From Neostapfia colusana (lineage: Eukaryota > Streptophyta > Magnoliopsida > Poales > Poaceae), in NCBI GenBank assembly GCA_030760725.1, contig JASWHV010000005.1:25925241-25989240 (forward strand): a stretch of DNA of 64,000 nt, read 5' to 3'. Numbering within the stretch: position 1 is the first letter of the stretch; each line of letters starts with the position of its first letter. Made by a program: the position numbers and the translations under genes. The notes under the pieces were generated by a model that made no database searches, was not told the DNA's origin, and saw only the letters and a list, made by a program, of their open reading frames with translations. Below, piece by piece: positions 21,032 through 32,719 of this stretch.

Positions 21032-23175
21032 GAACCCAGAACCTTTGGCCGAAACCACAAACTTCTTTTCCAACTCCTGAGCTGACGACTTAGAGCCCTA
21101 GCCCCAGCTCGCCGAGTACAACCTTCGCCAGAGTTCAGTCGAGAGAGATCGCCGGAAGAGAGCCCCAACGATCTGTCTTGCTAGGAGAAGGACCCCAAGA
21201 CCAAGAAGAACGTAAGGTAGGTCTCCAATACCACCTTACGACATCGTCGCGTTTTCTTTGCATCTGTTCTTTGAATTCCTTTTGAACAGAAGCTTTTTCG
21301 TGGACAGATCTCGTGTTGATCGGTTTGATGTAGAGTCAAGATCATCACCACGTCCACATTTGATCCGAACACCCCTGTTCATCGTAAAACCATGCAAAAC
21401 ATGCAAGAACACGTAGAAACTGATCATGGGATAGCATGCATATGCATCATCGCATCTAGTTAAAGTTTGTGCATGATATTGATTGTTGTAAATCTTGTAT
21501 GTGCGTGATCGTGTATAGAACGACAAGCTCAGGGAGCTACCAACGATGGACTACAACAACAAGATTTTGAGCAACCGGAACAGCCAGAATAAGGCAAGTG
21601 CCCCTTGACCATATTGACCCTATGTTTTGGGAAACTGTTTTATTTGCGAAAAGGTGTGGGTGCTGAGTCAAACATGATGGGAAACCCTTTATAGGAGTTT
21701 ACTAGTTTTGGTTAAACCACCCTTGTCGCCATGGAAGTTTATGGGTCGGGTATGGTTTTATTACTTTTATGCTTCGTTGAGTCCATGGGATTACGGGAAG
21801 CGAGATAGATGTGTCAAGCTAACTGCACTCATAATGATAATGAGAAACTGATGTTGTTAATGAACATGGATCGGAGGGAGATCAAGGCAAGTCTGGGTTT
21901 GTGAATGAGGTAGAATGAGATGGTAGGTTGCTTGCCGTAGATCTAAGGACCGGTTCATGCGAGCACAGGCCAGGATAACAGTGCCACCACAAGGCCAAGT
22001 ATGGGTGCGGCTTAGATGAGTAATTAGATAAGTTGCTAGATTGTTATGGACCGTGGAAGGCGTGGGGAATGGGAGTCGAGTGAGGACTGCCCTGGGAACT
22101 GCATGGCACAAGAGGGGGCCCGTGGGTGGGAAAATTGGAGATTCTAGCCTGCCGGTGAAACCTTAGTGAGTCCATACATCTAGTAACCCCTTTGTAAAGG
22201 CTATTTTGTGATCTCTCGGCCATACACCGATGGTCGTGTACTGGTATAATGGAGGTTCTGCAGTCGCCGACGGGTGACGAAATTACAAACTTGTGGGTAA
22301 AGAGGTGCAAACTCTACAGAGTCTAAAACTATCATGATAGCTGAGCTTACAGTCACGAGCGCCTGGCCAACTTCCATGATTAGTTGGATGGTTATTTTGG
22401 GATGGTTTTGGTTTGGTTTTCGGGACTGTTGAGTCCGGGTGATAAGATTGGTTGCATGACTGTTGAGTCACGGCAACGATATTAGTCTTGGTGCGAGACA
22501 GAATTGGTTATGAGATGAAACGGTAGCAAATACGAGATGGTATTCGTGAAATGGTAGCGAATACGAGAAGGTATTCGTGAGCAAGAATGAAGTTGATTAG
22601 TGTCTAAAAAGTGATGAACATAATGGAGGTATATTGGTATTTTAATACATGTTGGGATTACGTTCACTTAAAGATAAGTTGCTGTTTTATCATGGTTTTG
22701 ATAAATAACTTTGCTTTCTGCAATGAGCCTTTTATACCTACCTTGTTGTGAGCTACATCTCATATTTTCCCGCAGTTTCTCAGTACATCATTGTACTCAA
22801 ACTTGCATTATTATTTCATCATCAGCAACAGGAGAAGATAACTATGAAGACCAAGTGAAGCATTAGGCGTGTAATCTGTTCTCAACCTTGCCTGTGGGGA
22901 TGGAGTAGAGATGGAGCTGTTGCTTCTTAGACTGCTTCCGCATTAGTTAGAAGACTTCCTCTGCTAGAATAAAGACTTCTGCTGTTAGATTAAGACTTCC
23001 GCTGTGAGCATGAATCCAAGACTCATGAGACATTGTAATAAACTCTATTATTCGTGGTTGTATATATTCTGAAATTCAATTTGTGGATGATGTGTATATG
23101 TGTGATGAACATCCTGGGCACACATATGCATCAGTTCTCGGTTCCGTGGTTTTCCACAGAATTGAGGGCATCACA

Positions 23176-23490
23176 GATTGGTATCAGAGCCACAGGTTGA
23201 CAGTAGCTCGCACGCCTAGGTAGAAACCCTAGATTGGTATCAACCTGCCATGGTTGACGGTAGGACACAAGCTTAGATAGAAGTCACAAGCTGTTATCAG
23301 GCACAGATTGGTATCAACCTGCCACAGGTTGATCGTAGATCACACAACCTAGAATGATTATAGATTGGTAGCTGAGCCACGCTGACATAGGATGCAGACC
23401 TAGGATGCATAGAGTGGCATTGGAACTACCTTGACATAGGATACAAGCCTAGAAGAAACCATAGTTGGATCACAGATTGGCATCACCCTT
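23176..23490 (+). repeat. Primer-site-derived tandem repeats in the C leader
   Basis: The true primer site TGGTATCAGAGCC is at 23179-23191. The words GATTGGTATCAACCTGCC, GATTGGTAGC or GATTGGCATC recur at 23232, 23306, 23363 and 23475, each followed by a related stretch (CAGGTTGA...GTAG...CCTAG). The spacings between the first four copies are 56, 74 and 57 bp. Element B has the same array. A donor-like CCTAG|GTAGAAA stands at about 23215-23226. Confidence 0.75.
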
Positions 23491-23760
23491 AGCCATATAG
23501 GACCCCCATTGAATAAGCCTTGAATAGGAGTTGTGTGAGCCCTTGTGATGATTGCTTGTGATTGTGTGCTTAGTGTGAGTTGTGGGACGTCTCAAACATT
23601 GTCCATACCCACACATAAGTAGAAAGATGTGTGAGATGCCTCGACACTTGTTCACATCCTCATATGGGCTAATATATATAGTCCAATCCACCTTGATGCA
23701 TATAGTTAGGGGGATCCAACTAACCTTCTAACCTCTATTCTATTTCGTTCTCTCTCACAG
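23491..23760 (+). other. Rest of the C leader
   Basis: No coding frame is supported. It ends in a pyrimidine-rich acceptor-like tract (CGTTCTCTCTCACAG) directly before the gag ATG at 23761. Confidence 0.6.
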
Positions 23761-26700
23761 ATGGTGAGAGGAAACGCCGGCCGAAGGAACGTCCGTGACA
23801 ACCAAGAGGATGGCCACGATGAAGTTCCTGTTAACTCCGGAGCTGGTGAGAATAACCTGGAATGGTTGATGGCCATGCAGAATCAACTTATGCAAAAACT
23901 TTGGGTCAGTTGCAGGATAACAACAACAACCCCGTTCCGGCACCACCGCCACCACCACCGCCGGCTCATAACAGACTGGGAGAGTTCATGAGGACTCGAC
24001 CACCCACCTTTGCTCAAGCTAACGTCCCCATGGAGGCCAACGACTGGTTGAAATCCATGGAGAAGAAGCTTGCCATAGTGCAGTGCAATGACCGAGAGAA
24101 AGTTGTTTTTGCGTCGCACCAACTCATGGGAGCTGCCGCTGACTGGTGGGATGCCCTATGCAACGCTCATGTCGACCCGGAGACGATCACTTGGACTGAG
24201 TTCAAGGAGAGTTTCCTCTCTCATTACATCCCTGCTGGTGTAATGATGCTCAAGAGACAGGAGTTCGAAGGTCTCCGCCAAGGACAGAGAGGCGTGAATG
24301 AGTATCTCAACAAGTTCACACAACTGTCCCGGTATGCCCCCGAAGATGTCAACTCAGACCAGAGGAAGCAATACCTATTCATGAGAGGGTTGAACAATGA
24401 GATCCAGGTTCAGCTCCTCAACAATGACTACGCGAGCTTCCAGAAGCTGGTTGACAAGGCTATAGTGGTTGAAAGCAAGATCCGAGAGATCGAGCAAGAG
24501 TGCAAGAGGAAGATGCCATACCAGCCCCAAGGGAGCAACGTACGACCTCGGTACATGCCCCCATCTGCACCGCAGTATGGATCAACCACTCCTACACACC
24601 GCCCTAGTCAGCCACCACAGCAATGACCCGTTGCAAAAGCACCTTGTGTGCCCTTGCCTCCTGTGCCCCGATCCAACATGGGCGCTCCTGTTCAAAACCC
24701 CCGCCCCAACGTACCTGCTGCCAAGGGCAACAGGGCATGCTTTGCATGCGGGGAAACAGGACACTTTGCGAGCCAGTGCCCGAGGAGAGGTCCTGGACAG
24801 CAAGGCAACGTGCCCATGCAGAACCCGTGACCGAACGGAGGAGACAATCAAGGAAACCGTGGACAGCAGTACTACGCTCGCGGCAACGTGAATCATGTCT
24901 CTGCTGAGGAAGCACAACAGGCTGAGGACGTCGTAATTGGTATGTTCCTTGCCAATTCCAACCCAGCCACCATTTTATTTGACTCTGGAGCATCACATTC
25001 CTTCATATCGTCCAAGTATGTTGCCAAGAATAATCTACCCATATCACACTTAAAATGTGCTATGTTAGTTAATTCTCCCGGTGGAGAGATTAGGACTAAT
25101 ATAGTATGTCCGAAAGTAAGCCTTAAAATAAGGGGGGTAGACTTCCTTGCCAACCTCATTGTCTTGGATTTCCAAGGGCTTGACATAATACTCGGGATGG
25201 ATTGGTTAAGCCAGCATAATGGAGTAATCCAATGTGCTGATAGGAACGTGCAGTTGACAAACGAGCACGGCATTCGTATCGAGTTTAAGTCAGCCCAACA
25301 AACAACCAATAAGGCAAGTTTGAACCACGTCGAAGGAGCAACTTTGGACAGCATTCCAGTGGTTCAGGAATTCTCGGACGTGTTTCCAGAAGAGCTTCCG
25401 GGTATGCCACCTGACCGGGACATTGAGTTTGCCATTGATTTGGTTCCCGGAACTGCACCCATAGCAAAGAGACCCTATAGGATGCCCACCAATGAACTAG
25501 TGGAACTCAAGAAGCAAATTCAGGAGCAGTTGGAGAAGGGTTTTATACGTCCAAGCTCGTCACCATGGGGAGCCCCCATGCTCTTCGTAGACAAGTAGGA
25601 TGGGACCCAAAGGATGTGCGTGGACTATAGGTCTCTAAACGAGGTGACAATCAAGAACAAGTACCCTCTGCCCCGTATAGAAGATCTATTCGACCAAATG
25701 AAAGGAGCCCGAGTGTTCTCCAAGATTGATCTTCGGTCGAGATACTTCCAGCTGAAAATTAAGCCCTCCGATATACCCAAGACTGCCTTTCGAACACGGT
25801 ATGGTTCGTATGAATATACCGTTATGTCTTTTGGGTTAACAAATGCACCCGCATACTTCATGTACCTTATGAACAAGGTTTTCATGGAGTACTTGGATAA
25901 GTTCGTCGTGGTTTTCATCGACGACATTATGGTGTATTCGAAAAGTGAGGAGGAGCATAAAGAACATTTAAGATTGACCTTGCAGAAAATGCGCGAGCAT
26001 CAATTATATTCCAAGCTTAACAAGTGTCAATTTTGGCTAAAGGAGATATCGTTCCTAGGCCCCATTATCTCCGAGGAAGGAGTATCGGTTGATCCCGGAA
26101 AAGTGGGAGATGTTCTGATGTGGAACCAACCGCAAAACGTGAGGGATATTCGGAGTTTTCTCGGGACGGCTGGATACTACCGAAGGTTCATCAAGGATTT
26201 CTCTATGATAGCAAAGCCTATGACGGAGTTGGTAACGAAGGGAAAAGTCTTCGAATGGGCACCAGTGTGCCAAGAAAGCTTTGAGGAGCTCAAGAAAAGG
26301 CTAACCACAGCGCCGATTTTGGTATTGCCGTACGTAAGCAAGAGCTTTGACATATATTGTGACGCATCCAGGCAAGGGCTTGGATGTGTGCTCATGCAAG
26401 AAAGACAAGTGGTAGCCTATGGCTCACGACAATTAATGAAGCACAAACTTAATTATCCTACACATGACTTGGAGCTAGCAACAGTAGTGCATGCATTAAA
26501 GATTTGGAGACATTATATGCTTGGTCATCGATGTGAGATCTATATGGATCATAAAAGCCTCAAGTACATATTTACATAAACGGACTTGAATTTGAGGCAA
26601 CTTCGATGGTTGGAACTCATCAAGGATTATGATGTTGGAATCAACTATCACCGCGGAAAGGCCAATGTAGTAGATGATGCATTGAGCCGGAAGGGAGCAT

Positions 26701-28268
26701 GTCACCAACTCACGGTTCGGGAGCTACCACCCGATCTACGCAAGGAGTTCGAACTGTTACACCTCAGATTCTTGAACAAGATGGAAGTGATGGAACTCCA
26801 ATCTTCATTGGAGCAAGAGATAAGAGATGGCCAAGCAACGGATGAAGAGATCCAGGAGATCAAGGAAAGGGTCCGACAAGGAATAGAGAAGGATTTTAAA
26901 GAAGATGAGAAGGGTACACTTTGGCTAGGAAAAATGATTTGTGTGCCTAACGTGAAGCACATCCGCGACATGATATTAAAAGAGGCACATGATTCACCTT
27001 ATTCCATACATCCCGGAAGTACCAAAATGTACAAGGACTTGAAGACTTGTTATTGGTGGGATGGTATGAAAAGGGACATAGCCGAATACGTTGCCCTATG
27101 CGACACATGCCAACGGGTGAAGGCCGAACATCAAAGACCCGCTGGATTGTTGCAACCCTTGAAGGTACCCGAGTGGAAGTGGGAGGACATCAGTATGGAT
27201 TTCATCGTCGGATTGCCACGTACTCAGTCGGGTTATGACTCCATCTGGGTTATCGTGGACCGATTGATGAAAACAGCCCATTTTCTCCCTGTAAGGGCCA
27301 AGTACAACGTTGCACAATTAGCCGAGTTGTACATAGAGCAGATCGTGTGCCTTCATGGACTCCCGAGGAGGATAGTCTCAGATCGAGGTTCTCAGTTTAC
27401 CTCTAGATTTTGGAGGAAGCTGCAGAAAGCTATGGGTACACAACTGGATTTTAGCTCCGCCTATCACCCACAAACCGATGGACAAACCGAAAGGACAAAC
27501 AAAATTTTGGAGGACATGTTGAGACCTTGCGCCTTGAAACATGGACGTAGTTGAGATAGGAGTTTACCGTACGCCGAATTCTCCTATAACAACAGCTATC
27601 AAGCTAGCTTGAAAATGTCGCCTTTCGAAGAATTGTATGGTAGACGGTGTAGATCTACACCGCTGTTTTGGAACAAGACCGGAGAGAACCAGGTGTTTGG
27701 ACCCGAAGTGCTACAAGAAGCTGAAAAACAAGTCCAAACGATACGGGAGAACTTAAAGGCTGCTTAGTCACGACACAAAGGATATGCAGACAATAGGCGT
27801 AGGAAGTTGACTTTCGAAGTAGGAGACTTCGTATGCCTTAAGGTATCACCTATCCATGGCCAACGACGTTTCAAAGTCAAAGACAAGCTAGCACCTCGCT
27901 GCATCGGACCATTTCAGATTTCAGATAAGCGAGGAGAAGTAGCCTATCAACTAGAGCTCCCAACGCACCTCTCCGACGTGCATGACGTGTTTCATGTATC
28001 CCAGCTCAAGAAGTGCTTGAGAGTACCAGAGGAGCAAGTACCAATGGAAGAGATTGAACTTCAAGAGAACCTGACTTATGCGGAGCACCCTGTCCGAATT
28101 TTGGACGTAAGATAAAGGGTCACAAGGAACAAAGTGATCTGATGGTGCAAGGTACAATGGAGCCATTACACCGAAGCTAAAGCCACATGGGAACGTGAAG
28201 AAGACCTCAAGACAGAATTCCCTCATTTATTCTCTACTAGCGAATCTCGAGGGCAAGATTTAATTTAA
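23761..28268 (+). pseudogene. Gag-pol of element C, disrupted
   Basis: All domains of a chromovirus polyprotein are recognisable: Gag (WLKSMEKKL; CCHC knuckle CFACGETGHFASQC near 24738-24780), protease (DSGASHSFIS), RT (VVFIDDIMVYS), RNase H (YCDASRQ), integrase (HHCC finger; SDRGSQF; YHPQTDGQTER) and a chromodomain (near 28140-28230, AKATWE). A 10-bp deletion near 23896 shifts the frame relative to B. The main frame is then stopped at 24624 (TGA), 24828 (TGA), 25596 (TAG), 26577 (TAA), 27552 (TGA), 27765 (TAG), 28113 (TAA) and about 28140 (TGA). Most of these fit single C-to-T or G-to-A changes. It cannot encode a working polyprotein. Confidence 0.93.
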
Positions 28269-28280
28269 GGGGGGTAGATT
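28242..28280 (+). promoter_or_regulatory. Hairpin and polypurine tract of element C
   Basis: AATCTCG-AGGG-CAAGATT (one mismatch in the stem) precedes the polypurine tract AAGGGGGGTAGA, which ends just before the 3' LTR at 28281. It is a decayed form of the hairpin seen beside the tracts of A, E and F. Confidence 0.7.
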
Positions 28281-31200
28281 TGTGACACCCTCATTTTTGG
28301 GTTCTGCATATATTCATATTTTATGTGTAGAAAAAATATTTCTAAAATAAGTTGAAATCAAGAAAGGATCAAAAAGTTAGCCAAAAAGAGCAAATTCCAG
28401 TTTACAGAAAGCGCAAAAGACAACTTCCGCGACTCGCTGGCCACATGGCGCGTTCGGAGCTCATCTCCGCAAATGGGGAGAGGTCCGCCGCTAAACTGGC
28501 TACGTGGCAGGCTCGGGGCTCATCCCCGCAAAGGGGGAGAGGTCCGACCCTGTGGGACACGTGTTGCCCCGGAGCTACCCTCTTCAGAGGAGCGAGACCA
28601 GTCCCGAAGGACACGTGTCGACTGCGGGGCTAGTCACCACGGAAAACAGAGGTCCAGTCGTGCGGGATACGTGTTGATCTCAGATCTCACCTCCGAGAGG
28701 TCCAGTTCTATTGGACACGTGTCACCACCAGAGCTTATCTCCGGGAGGTCCGTCAATGTTGGACACATGTCAACCTCGGAGCTCGTCTCTGAGAAGGTAG
28801 GAAATCTGGCACTGTTAGGACACGTGGCACACCCGGAGCAACCTCCGAAGAGAGGGGAGGTCCGGCACTGACACGTGGTGTGCTCGGAGCCACCTCCGAA
28901 TAGAGAGGAGGTCCCGACCGCCAGGATACGTGGCGCACGCGAAGCGCACCACTGAGAAAGGGGGAGATCTCGCTCGCTTGACACGCGGCACAACCGGAGC
29001 GCGTCTCTGCGGAAAGGGGGAAAACCAGGCCCCGATGGACACGTGGAGCTTCCGTCGCTCATCACCGCGGAGGTAATGAGTTCTGGAGCGGTTTTTGCTT
29101 ATGTATGCGTGGGAATACCGGTACGGGAGGAAACCAACATGAATTCCACAACGTTACCACACCAAATCAACTAAAGATAAGTTGTTAAGATTCAATGACA
29201 ATTTGAATAGGACTCTTATTCGAAATACAATCAGATTAGGACTCCTCTCTTCCCGATTATAAATAGAACCTAGAACCTTTGGCCGAAACAACAAACTTCT
29301 TTTCCAACTCCTGAGCCGACGACTTAGAGCCCTAGCCCCAGCTCGCCGAGTAAAAACTTCGCCAGAGTTCGGTCGAGAGAGATCGCCGGAAGAGAGCCCC
29401 AACGATCTGTCTTGCTAGGAGAAGGACCCCGAGACCAAGAAGAACGTAAGGTAGGTCTCAAATACCACCTTACGACATCGTCGCGTATTCTTTGCATCTG
29501 TTCTTTGAATTCCTTTTGAACAGAAGCTTTTTCATGGACAGATCTCGTGTTGATCGGTTTGATCTAGAGTCAAGATCATCACCACATACACATTTGATCT
29601 GAACACCCCTGTTCATCGTAAAACCATGCAAGAACACGTAGAACTGATCATGGGATAGCATGCATATGCATCATCGCATCCAGTTAAAGTTTGTGCATGA
29701 TATTGATTGTTGTAAATCTTGTATGTGCGTGATCGTGTATAGAAGGACAAGCTCAGGGAGCTAACTACGACGGACTCCAACAACAAGATTTTGAGCAACC
29801 GGAACAGCCAGAACAAGGCAAGTGCCCCTTGACCATATTGATCCTATGTTTTGGAAAACTGTTTTGGTTGCGAAAAGGTGTGGGTGCTGAGTCAAACATG
29901 ATGGGAAACCCTTTTATAGGAGTTTACTAGTTTTGGTTAAACCACCCTTGTCGCCAAGGAAGTTTATGAGTCGGGTATGGTTTTTTTTTTACTTTTATGC
30001 TTCGCTGAGTCCATGGGATTACGGGAAGCGAGATAGATGTGTCTAGCTAACTGCACTTGTAATGATAATGAGAAACTGATGTTGTTAATGAACATGGATC
30101 GGAGGGAGATCTAGGCAAGTCTGGGTTTGTGAATGAGGTAGAATGAGATGGTGGGTTGCTTGCCGTAGATCTAAGGACCGGTTCATGCGAGCACATGCCA
30201 GGATAACAGTGCCACCACAAGGCCAAGTATGGGTGCGTCTTAGCTGAGTAATTAGGTAAGTTGCTAGATTGTTATGGACCGTGGAAGGCGCGGGGAATGG
30301 GAGTCGAGTGAGGACTGCCCTGGGAACTGCATGGCACAAGAGGGGGCCCGTGGGTGGGAGAATTGGAGATTCTAGCCTGCCGGTGAAACCTTAGTGAGTC
30401 CATACATCTAGTAACCCCTTTGTAAAGGCTATTTTGTGATCTCTTGGCCATACACCGACGGTCGTGTACTGGTATAATGGAGGATCCGCAGTTGCCGACG
30501 GGTGATGAAATCACAAACTTGTGGGTAAAGAGGTGCAAACTCTGCGGAGTCTAAAACTATCATGATAGCCGAGCTTACGGTCACGAGCGCCTGGCCAACT
30601 TCCATGATTAGTTGGATGGTTATTTTGGGATGGTTTTTGATGGTTTGGTTTTGGTTTGGTTTTCGGGACTGTTGAGTCCGGGTGATAAGATTGGTTGCAT
30701 GACTGTTGAGTCATGGCAACGAGATTGGTCTCGGTGTGAGACAGAATTTGTTATGAGATGAAATGGTAGCGAATACGATATGGTATTCGTGAGATGGTAG
30801 CAAATACGAGAAGGTATTCGTGAGCAAGAATGAAGTTGATTATTGTCGTGAAAGTGATGAACATAATGGAGGTATGTTGGTATTTTAATACATGTTGGGA
30901 TTACGTTCACTTAAAGATAAGTTGTTGTTTTATCATGGTTGTGATAAATAACTTTGCTTTCTGCAATGAGCCTTTTATACCTACCTTGTTGTGAGCTACA
31001 TATCATATTTTCCCGCACATGATGAGTACATCATTGTACTCAAACTTGCATTATTATTTCATCATCAGCAACAGGAGAAGATTACTATGAAGACCAAGTG
31101 GAGCATTAGGCGTGTAATCTGTTCTCAACCTTGCCTGTGGGGATGGAGTAGAGATGGAGCTGTTGCTGCTTAGACTGCTTCTGCATTAGTTAGAAGACAT

Positions 31201-31418
31201 CCGCTGCTAGAATAAAGACTTCCGCTGTTAGATTAAGACCTCCGTTGTGAGCATGAGTCCAAGACTCATGAGACATTGTAATAAACTCTGTTATTCGTGG
31301 TCATATATATTCTGAAATTCAGTTTGTGGGTGATGTGTATATGTGTGATGAACATCCTGGGCACACATATGCATCAGTTCTCGGTTCCGTGGTTTTCCAC
31401 AGAATTGAGGGCGTCACA
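28281..31418 (+). repeat. 3' LTR of element C (3138 bp)
   Basis: Starts TGTGACACCC and ends GCGTCACA. The G-box array (about 28440-29050) keeps nine ACGTG cores out of eleven units, spaced 49-58 bp. A TATA-like box is at 29258-29265. The intact hairpin TGAGTACA/TGTACTCA is at 31023-31042, followed by an acceptor-like CATCAGCAACAG ending at 31074. Confidence 0.93.
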
Positions 31419-31423
31419 GAACC

Positions 31424-32275
31424 AATGCCAGCCCTCGGCCTCTCCTCAGAGGCGAGACCCGATGCCGGACCTCACCCCCACAGCAGGGCTGAGCTCCGAT
31501 GCCTTCCGGACCTAACGCGCCCCTTAGGCCTGAGCTCCGATGCCGGCCCTCGCCCTCTCCTCAGAGGTGAGCCCCGATACCGGACCTCACCCCACAGCAG
31601 GGCTGAGATCCAATGCCTTCCGGACCTCACGCGCCCCTTACGCCTCAGCTCCGATGCAGGCCCTCGCCCTCTCCTCAGAGGCGAGCCCCGATGCCGGACC
31701 TCACCCCCACAGAATGGCTGAGCTTCGATGCCTTCCGGACCTCACGTGCCCCTTAGGCCTGAGCTATGATGCCGGCCCTCGCCCTCTCCTCAGAGGTGAG
31801 CCCCGATGCCGGACCTCACCCCCACAGCAGGGCTGAGCTCCGATGCCTTCCGGACCTCACGCGCCCCTCAGGCCTGAGCTCCGATGCCGGCCCTCGCCCT
31901 CTCCTCAGAGGCGAGCTCTGATGCCGGACCTCACCCCCACAGCAGGGCTGAGCTCCGATGCCTTCCGGATCTCACGCGCCCCTTAGGCCTGAGCTCCGAT
32001 GCCAGCCCTCGCCCTCTACTCAGAGGCTAGCCCCGATGCCGGACCTCACCCCCACATCAGGGCTGAGCTCCGATTCCTTCCGGACCTCACGCACCCCTTA
32101 GGCCTGAGCTCCGATGCCGGCCCTCGCCCTCTCCTCAGAGGCGAGCCCCGATGCCGGACCTCACCCCCACAGCAGGGCTGAGCTCTGATGCCTTCCGGAC
32201 CTCACGCACCCCATAGACCTGAGCTCCGATGCCAGTCCTCGCCCTCTCCTCAGAGGCGAGCCCCGATGCCGGACC
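31424..32275 (+). repeat. 115-bp higher-order tandem repeat in H
   Basis: Seven units of 114-115 bp. The word CCTTCCGGA starts at 31502, 31616, 31731, 31846, 31961, 32076 and 32191. Each unit is made of three related subunits of about 37-41 bp that share GAGCTCCGATGCC...CCTC, so this is a higher-order repeat. From 32276 to about 32580 the roughly 38-bp subunits go on without the three-part order. The long open frames across this stretch are a by-product of the repeats. Confidence 0.9.
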
Positions 32276-32580
32276 TCACGCCCTCCGCTGGGCTGACTCC
32301 GATGCCAGACCTCACCCCCTCAGCAGCGGTGACCTTTGATGCCGGACCTCCCCCTCTCCTCAGAGGCTGAGCTCCGATGCCAGACCTCACCCCCTCAGCA
32401 GGGGTGACCTCTGATGCCGGTCATCACCCTCTCCGCAGGGGTGAACATCGAAGCCGGACCTCTACCTCTCCTCAGAGGCGAGCTCCGAAGCCGGACCTCT
32501 CCCTCTCCCCAGAGGCGAGCTCCGATGCCGGACCTCACCCCCTCCGCAGGGCTGAGCTCCGAAGAGGGCAAGACCCTACA
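32276..32580 (+). repeat. Single-subunit (about 38 bp) repeat tail in H
   Basis: Continuation of GAGCTCCGATGCCGGACCTC-type subunits without the 115-bp order, ending about 32580 where unique sequence begins. Confidence 0.75.
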
Positions 32581-32719
32581 AGAACAGGGAACACTCAAGA
32601 AAGTGCACGGGGAAGACAAGGGGAAGGCCCCACCCCAGGATCGTTACCTCCCTCGGGATGGGCCCCGGGGCCGCTGTCGGTACCCTCAATACCGGGTACC
32701 CCCACGCACAGGGAGAAAC

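Larger units (their letters stand above)
20048..23175 (+). repeat. 5' LTR of element C (3128 bp)
   Basis: TG...CA boundaries, with the primer site three bases downstream. In order it holds the G-box array (about 20210-20820), a TATA-like box TATAAATA (21024-21031) and a block homologous to the F LTR (about 21595-22380). The hairpin at 22782-22797 has its lowest pairs broken by one base change (C for G at 22781). No gene is supported inside it. Confidence 0.93.
20048..31418 (+). mobile_element. Element C: complete but dead Tekay-type chromovirus (11.4 kb)
   Basis: The 5' LTR (20048-23175) and 3' LTR (28281-31418) both start TGTGACACCC and end TCACA. The flanks are GGACC (20043-20047) and GAACC (31419-31423), a 5-bp duplication with one mismatch. 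It carries a primer site, a repeat-rich leader, gag-pol with one frameshift and about eight stop codons, and a polypurine tract. It is inserted in the repeat-rich LTR H and is the sister of element B. Its LTRs differ at visibly more sites than those of F, so it is older. Confidence 0.94.

Noticed and set aside
31424..32275. Regular repeats considered as a CRISPR array
   Set aside because: The units are contiguous tandem repeats without unique spacers, in a plant genome with LTR features around them.
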